64,000 nucleotides of DNA, taken from assembly GCA_900544715.1 (NCBI GenBank), contig UQWL01000003.1:124001-188000 (forward strand), in the 5' to 3' direction. This document shows, piece by piece, positions 58,639-64,000 of the stretch (position 1 is its first letter; every line of letters starts with the position of its first letter). Both the position numbers and the translations under genes were made by a program. Source of the stretch: an uncultured Oscillospiraceae bacterium (lineage in GTDB: Bacteria > Bacillota > Clostridia > Oscillospirales > Acutalibacteraceae). A model generated the notes under the pieces. The model did no database searches. It was not told the origin of the DNA and saw nothing but the letters and a program-made list of their open reading frames with translations.

Positions 58639-60168
58639 TTAGACCGACCAGAATTTTCGATCCAGGCTCCGGTATTGCACCGCTTCCGCGATGTGCTCCT
58701 GTGCGATTTCTTCTTTTTCGGCCAGGTCCGCAATCGTGCGTGCTACGCGCAGCACTTTATCGTAGGCGCGCGCCGAAAGGCCGAGCCGTTCAAACGCTTT
58801 TTCCAGCAGGGCGGCGGCATCGTCTGTGAGGCGGCAGAATTGCCGTGTCTGCGCGGAGGACATATGGGCGTTGCAGGAAACGCCCGTCCCCTCCAGCCGT
58901 TTTTCCTGCACGGCGCGCGCTTTTGCAACGCGCGCACGGATAGCGGCGGAAGGCTCGGCCTTTGCCTTGCCGGAAAGCTGTTGGAAATCAACGGGCGGCA
59001 CTTCGATATGAAGATCCAGGCGGTCAAGCAGCGGGCCGGATACCCGCGAAAGGTAGCGCGCCGGCGCCCCGGGCGGACAGGTACAGCGCCGGGTTGGATG
59101 GCCGAAATAGCCGCAGGGGCAAGGGTTCATCGCACACACGAGCATCACGCGGCAGGGGTAGGAAAAGGAGCCTGCCACGCGGGAAATTGTGACCATTCCA
59201 TCCTCGATCGGCTGGCGCAGGGCCTCCATTGCCGCGCGGGTGAACTCCGGCAGCTCATCAAGAAAGAGCACACCGTTGTGCGCAAGTGAAATTTCCCCCG
59301 GGTGCGGCACGGTGCCCCCGCCCGAGAGGCCTGCGGAAGAAACTGTGTGGTGCGGCGAGCGGAAGGGCCGCGCCCGGATTAAAGAGATGCCCGTCGGGAG
59401 GGCTCCCGCCACAGAATAGAGCTTGGTGGTTTCCAGCGATTCGGTTTCATTCATATCGGGCAGGATGGAGGGAATCCGCTTGGCAAGCATGCTTTTGCCG
59501 GAGCCGGGCGGGCCGATCATCAGCACATTGTGCCCGCCAGCCGCCGCAACCTCCAGCGCACGCTTTGCACTGAGCTGCCCTTTCACGTCGGCAAAGTCCG
59601 GCAGCCCAGGTGGAGCGTCATAGGCCTGAAATTGGAGCGGCGTGACAGGGGCGATCTGCTCTCTGCCGCGCAAATGGGCGATCAGCTGGGAAACATGTGC
59701 CACAGGGTAGACACAGATGCCGCTGACCGCAGCGCCCTCCGCTGCATTGCCCTCGGGGATGAACACACGCCGCAGGCCTTTTTGCTTTGCCTCTAAAAGC
59801 ATGGGCAGCACGCCGGTCACCCGGCGGACGCCCCCGCCCAGTGAAACTTCGCCTAAAAAAGCGGAATCGCTGAGCTCCGCGGTGATCTGCCTGGTCGCGC
59901 TGAGCAGGGCGATGAGGATGGGCAGGTCATAAAGCGGCCCTTCCTTGCGGATATCGGCAGGCGCAAGGTTGACTGTAATCCGGGATACCGGAAAATCCAT
60001 CCCGCAATTTTTGATGGAGGAGCGAACCCGCTCGCGCGCTTCGCTGACCGCCGTATCCGGCAGGCCCACAATATCAAAGCGCGGCAGTCCGCCGGAAAGG
60101 TCGCATTCGGTTTCCACCAAAAAGGTTTCCATGCCGAAAAGGCCAAGGCTGTATACGGATGTAAACAT
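58639..60168 (-). CDS. YifB/ComM family AAA ATPase (Mg-chelatase-like)
   Basis: 509 aa from the ATG at 60168 (TTGGGGAGG upstream). An N-terminal Lon-like domain (ECDLSGGLPRFDIVGLPDTAVSEARERVRSS) is followed by a Mg-chelatase AAA module: Walker A MIGPPGSGKSM, Walker B GVLFLDELPEFTRAAM, and a zinc-binding loop CPCGYFGHPTRRCTCPPG. The C-terminal helical lid has SARAYDKVLRVARTIADL. In proteobacteria ComM is a branch-migration helicase in natural transformation; the role in Clostridia is not settled. Confidence 0.93.
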   Translation of the reverse strand: MFTSVYSLGLFGMETFLVETECDLSGGLPRFDIVGLPDTAVSEARERVRSSIKNCGMDFPVSRITVNLAPADIRKEGPLYDLPILIALLSATRQITAELSDSAFLGEVSLGGGVRRVTGVLPMLLEAKQKGLRRVFIPEGNAAEGAAVSGICVYPVAHVSQLIAHLRGREQIAPVTPLQFQAYDAPPGLPDFADVKGQLSAKRALEVAAAGGHNVLMIGPPGSGKSMLAKRIPSILPDMNETESLETTKLYSVAGALPTGISLIRARPFRSPHHTVSSAGLSGGGTVPHPGEISLAHNGVLFLDELPEFTRAAMEALRQPIEDGMVTISRVAGSFSYPCRVMLVCAMNPCPCGYFGHPTRRCTCPPGAPARYLSRVSGPLLDRLDLHIEVPPVDFQQLSGKAKAEPSAAIRARVAKARAVQEKRLEGTGVSCNAHMSSAQTRQFCRLTDDAAALLEKAFERLGLSARAYDKVLRVARTIADLAEKEEIAQEHIAEAVQYRSLDRKFWSV

Positions 60169-60283
60169 ATGGGCCTCCCCAATTTTGAAAAAATTAATGT
60201 AAAAATAAGTATCATCATACATTTATATAGAATTATACACGAATTATGGGCGGAAAACAATCCCGGGATCAAGCTGCTTCGCG
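60169..60283. other. Intergenic DNA between yifB-like gene and mutase promoter
   Basis: Upstream sequence of the yifB-like gene, AT-rich to about 60245. No recognisable gene. A TATA-rich minus-strand promoter may lie near 60220 but I cannot place it firmly. Confidence 0.4.
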
Positions 60284-60312
60284 TTGACAGAAAACCGCAT
60301 AAGGGGTAAAAT
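60284..60312 (+). promoter_or_regulatory. Promoter of the phosphosugar mutase transcript
   Basis: TTGACA, 17 nt, TAAAAT. The start would be near 60319, giving a leader of about 215 nt that contains a folded element. Confidence 0.75.
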
Positions 60313-60341
60313 AAAACCGTCTCTAGGATGGTAGGCAAAAC

Positions 60342-60419
60342 GTGAAGGCTCCCTGTGGTTAAGAATGACCACGCTGCTTTGGCGACCCTTGTGCCGAAAG
60401 CCTGATAGCCTGTCATCAC
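60342..60419 (+). ncRNA. Candidate three-way-junction RNA in the mutase leader
   Basis: P1 is GTGA-AGGCT (60342-60350) with AGCCT-gtca-TCAC (60407-60419), nine pairs with a 4-nt bulge. P2 is GTGGT/ACCAC (60355-60372). P3 is GCTTT-GGC with GCC-g-AAAGC (60376-60401), one bulged G. All three stems meet in a compact junction. It begins 23 nt after the predicted start site. It does not match riboswitch consensus sequences I can recall. A GCGGC-atg-GCCGC hairpin lies farther downstream. Could be a regulatory leader or processed small RNA. Confidence 0.45.
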
Positions 60420-60536
60420 ACAAGATATTGGAAAGAAAAGCGGGCTGCTTTTTGACGTTCTCTGGATGCGGCATGGCCGCTCTGTATTGGACACACGAAA
60501 AGGCACCGGATTGTTTCGGAAAGGATGGACATTGGC

Positions 60537-62261
60537 ATGAATGACATCAATGCTCTCTATACGCTCTGGCGGGAAAAGGCGGTGCTGGATCCTGATCTGA
60601 AGGCGGAGCTCGACGAAATTGCAGGGCAGGAGGACGAGGTGCTGGATCGGTTTTACCGCAATCTTGCCTTTGGAACGGCAGGGCTGCGCGGCGTGATCGG
60701 TGCCGGCACAAATCGCATGAATCTTTACACGGTCAACCAGGCGACGCAGGGGTTAGCTGACTTCCTAAATGCCCGGTATGCCGCGCCGCAGGTTGCAATC
60801 GCATATGATTCTAGGATCAAATCCGATCTCTTTGCACGGGAGGCTGCCGGGGTGCTCGCCGCGAATGGCATTGTGGTGCACTTTTTCCCGGAGCTTGTAC
60901 CCACGCCAATGCTCTCTTTTGCGGTGCGCAGGCTGCGCTGCCAATCCGGCATTATCATTACGGCAAGCCACAACCCCGCAAAATACAACGGCTATAAGTG
61001 CTATGACCCGGAGGGCTACCAGATGACGGACGATGCGGCGGAGGAAACCTACCGCTGCATCCAAAAGGTTGATCTCTTTGAGGGCGTCAAGCGAATGGAT
61101 TTCGACGAAGCGTGCAGGGATGGCAGAATCCGCTTCATCGAAGATGGCCTGATCGAGGAGTTTTATACGCGGGTTCTCTCCCAGCGCGTGAACCCGGAGG
61201 CGTGTGAAAACGCAGGCTTGAAAGTGATCTATACCCCGCTCAACGGCACGGGCAACAAGCCGGTGCGCGAGGTGCTGCGCCGGGCGGGCATTGCCGATGT
61301 GGAGGTTGTGCCGCAGCAGGAGCAGCCGGATGGCAATTTCCCCACCTGCCCGTTCCCGAATCCGGAGATCCGCCAGGCGTTTGAGTGCGCACTGGAGATG
61401 GCAAAAGCGCATCCAGCCGATCTGCTGCTCGCCACCGATCCGGACTGCGACCGTGTTGGGATCGCTGTGCGCGACGGCGAGGAATACCGGCTGATGTCCG
61501 GCAACGAGGTGGGTGCGCTGCTGGCGGACTATCTGCTCGCTCAGCGCAAGGCAAAGGGGATGCTGCCGAAAAACCCGATCGTCGTCAAGACGATTGTAAC
61601 CACCCAGCTGGTGGCCGCCATTGCGGATCAATACGGCGCGCAAACGGTCGATCTGCTTACGGGCTTCAAATATATTGGCGAGTTGGTCACAAAGCTGGAA
61701 AAGAAGGGTGAGGCGGATCGCTTCATCATCGGCATGGAGGAGAGCTACGGCTACCTCGCTGGCACGCATGCACGCGATAAGGATGCAGTGGTGGCCTCCC
61801 TGCTGATCTGTGAGATGGCCTCTTACTATAAACAGCAGGGAAAAACGCTCCTGCAAGTGATGGATGCGCTGTATGAGGCGCACGGCATATATTTGAGCAG
61901 CCTGCTCAATTTTGGATTTGAAGGCGCAGAGGGCATGGAGAAAATGGAGGGCATGATGCGCTCCCTTCGGGCGCAGCCGCCTAAGGAGATTGGCGGGCTG
62001 CCGGTTGCCTTGCTCTATGATTACCAAGCGCGCGTGGCAACGGATATGATAAGTGGCGTGCAGCGGGAGATCACCCTGCCGGAGTCGAATGTGTTATCCT
62101 ATAAATTGCCGGGCGGGAGCGGTGTGATTGTGCGCCCGAGCGGTACGGAGCCGAAGATCAAGGTGTATATTACCGCCCGGGAGAAAACGCGGGAGAAAGC
62201 CCAGCAGCTGACGGACGCTCTTGCGGCGGATATGAAGCGGTATATGAAGATTGAGGGTTGA
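60537..62261 (+). CDS. pgcA: Phosphoglucomutase/phosphomannomutase (alpha-D-phosphohexomutase)
   Basis: 574 aa from the ATG at 60537; the ATG at 60525 is too close to AAAGGA. Motifs in order: NLAFGTAGLRGVIGAGTNRMN, active serine loop GIIITASHNPAKYNGYK, Mg-binding LLATDPDCDRVGIA, sugar-binding GMEESYGYLAGTHARDKDAV, and phosphate-binding VRPSGTEPKIKVY. It converts glucose-6-phosphate and glucose-1-phosphate, supplying GalU for UDP-glucose. It has its own promoter and a candidate structured leader. Confidence 0.94.
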   Translation: MNDINALYTLWREKAVLDPDLKAELDEIAGQEDEVLDRFYRNLAFGTAGLRGVIGAGTNRMNLYTVNQATQGLADFLNARYAAPQVAIAYDSRIKSDLFAREAAGVLAANGIVVHFFPELVPTPMLSFAVRRLRCQSGIIITASHNPAKYNGYKCYDPEGYQMTDDAAEETYRCIQKVDLFEGVKRMDFDEACRDGRIRFIEDGLIEEFYTRVLSQRVNPEACENAGLKVIYTPLNGTGNKPVREVLRRAGIADVEVVPQQEQPDGNFPTCPFPNPEIRQAFECALEMAKAHPADLLLATDPDCDRVGIAVRDGEEYRLMSGNEVGALLADYLLAQRKAKGMLPKNPIVVKTIVTTQLVAAIADQYGAQTVDLLTGFKYIGELVTKLEKKGEADRFIIGMEESYGYLAGTHARDKDAVVASLLICEMASYYKQQGKTLLQVMDALYEAHGIYLSSLLNFGFEGAEGMEKMEGMMRSLRAQPPKEIGGLPVALLYDYQARVATDMISGVQREITLPESNVLSYKLPGGSGVIVRPSGTEPKIKVYITAREKTREKAQQLTDALAADMKRYMKIEG

Positions 62262-62300
62262 AGATCCCTGCTCTGAAGATGCGGAAAGGATGCTTGCGTT

Positions 62301-62525
62301 ATGTCAAATAAATTCGTGCGGGTTGTTGCAATCGTTTTGGCCGTTCTGATGGCAGGCGGTGTGTTTGCGGCTGTGTTGCAGGTGTTTGCTGTGTCTCCTG
62401 AGGCGGCGGTCGCCGTGGCGGCCACAGGGCAGCGCTCCTACTGGCCGGTGATTGTAGCGCTGATTGCGGCTGTTGTGCTGATTGCACTGTGCATTATCAT
62501 CCCGAAGGTGTCGAAAAAAAAATAA
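62301..62525 (+). CDS. Small two-helix membrane protein
   Basis: 74 aa, about 12 nt after GGAAAGGA. Two hydrophobic helices (VVAIVLAVLMAGGVFAAVLQVFAV and WPVIVALIAAVVLIALCIIIP) with a lysine tail. 39 nt after the mutase gene, so likely cotranscribed. No recognised family. Confidence 0.65.
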   Translation: MSNKFVRVVAIVLAVLMAGGVFAAVLQVFAVSPEAAVAVAATGQRSYWPVIVALIAAVVLIALCIIIPKVSKKK

Positions 62526-62569
62526 ATGCCTGATGGGCATGTCCTGCCGGAATGCATTGGCGGGCAGTG

Positions 62570-62606
62570 AGAGGGGAAGCGGGCAGCCGCTTCCCCTCTC
62601 CTTTTT
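62570..62606 (+). terminator. Terminator after the small membrane protein
   Basis: A 13-bp perfect stem (AGAGGGGAAGCGG and complement) with GCAG loop, followed by CCTTTTT. Confidence 0.88.
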
Positions 62607-62900
62607 ATCGGGTCCCTTTAAAACATTTCAAAAAAAGCTTTACAACAGGCTGGAAAAGAAGGCCTGATGGCAAACATTGAGCAAAAATATGGGCGGGGTA
62701 CGCTGACGCGGATATCTTTTTTATAGGAAAAGGCGGAAACGTTCCTCTTTTCGGCTGCTGCGCGTAATGGAAGCGGCATCAACTGAAGTTGAAAACACAA
62801 TAGGTGGTAGAGAATGCCGAAAAAAGACACATCCTGTCGCGCTTGAAAAATCCCTCACCCTTTTGAGCGGGAAGATAGCAAAAATATACAAAATTTTTGA
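62607..62900. other. Intergenic stretch without recognised content
   Basis: Between the terminator and the sigma-factor promoter; moderately AT-rich. I see no credible gene or RNA on either strand. Confidence 0.5.
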
Positions 62901-62929
62901 TTGACAAAACTGCATTTTCCGCGTATCAT
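62901..62929 (+). promoter_or_regulatory. Promoter of the sigma-factor gene
   Basis: TTGACA, 17 nt, TATCAT. An apparent in-frame TTG start at 62901 is in fact this -35 box, so translation must begin downstream. Confidence 0.8.
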
Positions 62930-62969
62930 AAGAGGGTATCCATTGAACCCTTGTGAGGTGGGCTGTTCT

Positions 62970-63563
62970 ATGCCGGATCCCGCATTTAACGCAAAGCTCG
63001 AGCAGATGGCAGACGAATTGTTGGCCGTCCGGGCGCGCAGCGGGGATAGCGGCGCAATGGCTTTTCTGACAGCGCGGATGGTGCCGCTTGTGAAAACGCT
63101 TGCTGCAAGATACGGCGGCGGCGCAATGGAGCCGGAGGATTTGGCGCAGGAGGGAATGTTGGGCTTTCTGGCGGCGGTCCACGGCTATGATGAGGAGAGC
63201 GGCGTTCCGTTTCGCTCCTATGCCGGTGTCTGCATTGCAAACCGTATTCGATCTGCCGTGCGCGCAGGGGCAAGGCTGAAAAATATTCCGCTTAATTCTT
63301 ACATTTCGCTCAATGACGACAGTGTTGCATTGCCGCAGACTCAGCTAAATCCCGAGGATCTTGTGATTGCGCGTGATGAGGTCGTCCGGCTTGACACCAT
63401 TATGGCCAGCAGGCTGTCTCAATATGAGCGCAGCGTCATTCAGTTATATCTCGGCGGCCGCAGCTATGAGGATATCGCAGCGCGGCTGGGATCTACCGCC
63501 AAGTCGGTGGACAACGCATTGCAGAGGGTAAGGCGCAAGCTGAGGTTTATGGCAGAAGGCTGA
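62970..63563 (+). CDS. RNA polymerase sigma-70 family factor, SigH-like
   Basis: 197 aa from the ATG at 62970 (AGGTGGG upstream), after the promoter. Region 2 shows DLAQEGMLGFLAAVHGYDEESGVPFRSYAGVCIANRIRSAV. Region 4 is LSQYERSVIQLYLGGRSYEDIAARLGSTAKSVDNALQRVRRKL, a helix-turn-helix that reads -35 sequences. The length and lack of region 1 and long region 3 fit the SigH/sigma-30 group that controls early sporulation or competence in Firmicutes; no partner gene confirms that here. Confidence 0.88.
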   Translation: MPDPAFNAKLEQMADELLAVRARSGDSGAMAFLTARMVPLVKTLAARYGGGAMEPEDLAQEGMLGFLAAVHGYDEESGVPFRSYAGVCIANRIRSAVRAGARLKNIPLNSYISLNDDSVALPQTQLNPEDLVIARDEVVRLDTIMASRLSQYERSVIQLYLGGRSYEDIAARLGSTAKSVDNALQRVRRKLRFMAEG

Positions 63564-63704
63564 TCGATGGGGACAAGGGTGTAGTGCACCCGTTTCATAA
63601 CTTCATACGCCCGGTATCTTAGTAATAGCGCGTTGTTTCATCCAACGGCGGCGGTGCGATTCCGCCCGAGGGCAAAATACTTTTTTTCAAGCGAGGTAAA
63701 AAAC

Positions 63705-63986
63705 ATGTACGAAGACAAGACTCTCATCTGCAAAGAGTGTGGCGAGGAATTCGTTTTCACCGCCGGCGAGCAGGAGTTCTATGAAGCGAAGGGTTTCGTA
63801 AACGAGCCCCAGCGCTGCAAGGCCTGCCGCGACGCCCGTAAGAATGCAGCCAGGCCTGAGCGTGAAATGTTCATTGCTACCTGCGCATCCTGCGGCGGCG
63901 AAGCAAAGGTTCCGTTCCGCCCGCGCGAGGATCGTCCGGTGTATTGCAGCGAGTGCTTCGCAAAGCAGAAGGAAGAGCAGGCATAA
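63705..63986 (+). CDS. Zinc-ribbon domain protein
   Basis: 93 aa from the ATG at 63705 (GCGAGGTAAA upstream); an earlier in-frame ATG at 63633 has no site. Two CxxC pairs form a first zinc finger (LICKECGEEF...RCKACRDAR), and two more form a second (CASCGGEAKVPF...YCSECF). It belongs to a small, widespread Firmicutes family with no known function, perhaps nucleic-acid or ribosome binding. It lies 141 nt after the sigma-factor gene. Confidence 0.85.
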   Translation: MYEDKTLICKECGEEFVFTAGEQEFYEAKGFVNEPQRCKACRDARKNAARPEREMFIATCASCGGEAKVPFRPREDRPVYCSECFAKQKEEQA

Positions 63987-64000
63987 ATCAGAGAAGTTTC

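Noticed and set aside
60342..60419. Known riboswitch, 6S RNA or SRP RNA in the mutase leader
   Set aside because: Lacks the SRP GGAAGG-type loop, 6S layout and the conserved cores of purine, TPP, SAM, c-di-GMP or cobalamin riboswitches as I know them; kept only as an unnamed candidate.
60765..62027. 420-codon minus-strand frame opposite the phosphosugar mutase
   Set aside because: Shadow frame; Arg/His/Leu-rich with no domain.
1..64000. Insertion sequences, transposases, prophage genes, rRNA operons, CRISPR arrays
   Set aside because: None recognised on either strand; the only mobile-looking segment is the AT-rich cluster at 23.6-29.15 kb, which lacks an integrase.

Overview
The window (about 64 kb, GC-rich apart from one island) looks like a chromosomal segment of an anaerobic gut Firmicute, most likely a Clostridia/Oscillospirales member. 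Supporting signs are an hrcA-grpE-dnaK-dnaJ operon behind a CIRCE operator, a GGGtGRT/NifU-like gene pair, sodium:alanine symport, a KtrB-type potassium channel, frequent TTG starts with strong Shine-Dalgarno sites, and several glycan-foraging genes (two GH29 fucosidases, a GH30 enzyme and a fucose catabolic operon). I cannot name the species. All functional calls are by eye from motifs; no database search was run.

Layout. 1-12 kb: an edge-truncated acidic/proline-rich protein, rlmB, a zinc-ribbon membrane protein, a cytoplasmic GH29 fucosidase, an N-acyl-D-amino-acid deacylase-like amidohydrolase, a P-loop ATPase, a RING/DUF2628 membrane protein, galU, a small beta-rich protein, and the GGGtGRT plus NifU-like pair. 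12-23 kb: ktrB, an anchored metallophosphoesterase, a Cthe_2159-type lipoprotein, a minus-strand operon exoA - thioesterase - HAD phosphatase - secreted GH29 fucosidase, and two tandem paralogous lipoproteins with matching promoters.

23.5-29.2 kb: a tRNA-Arg(CCU) gene with its own terminator, then about 0.8 kb of AT-rich non-coding DNA and a visibly AT-rich five-gene cluster. The cluster encodes a helical protein with a membrane hairpin, a small zinc-ribbon protein with a distinctive C-terminal tail, a small helical protein, a Ycf46-like AAA+ ATPase with a degenerate N-terminal ATPase domain, and a small orphan. It has its own promoter, no integrase, and composition unlike its neighbours. It is the best candidate here for an undescribed, horizontally acquired multi-protein system; its function is unknown.

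29-46 kb: mostly minus-strand housekeeping genes (corA, a GDPD phosphodiesterase, acetyltransferases, pit with its DUF47 partner, mutY, a deoxyinosine glycosylase-like enzyme, an alanine symporter), a plus-strand run (DUF2752, DUF3783, a Cys-rich peptide, a COG3910-like ATPase, GNAT, a YtcJ-like amidohydrolase, a metallophosphoesterase), and a NatAB-like ABC exporter followed by an XRE regulator/membrane protein pair. 46-52 kb: GH30 hydrolase, fucA, fucU, an FGGY kinase and fucI, all on the minus strand, forming a fucose pathway to dihydroxyacetone phosphate and lactaldehyde. Together with the fucosidases this suggests use of host mucin or plant fucosyl-glycans; no fucose transporter or regulator is visible. 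52-64 kb: the heat-shock operon, rlmA, a YifB/ComM ATPase, a phosphosugar mutase with a possible structured RNA leader, a small membrane protein, a SigH-like sigma factor and a zinc-ribbon protein.
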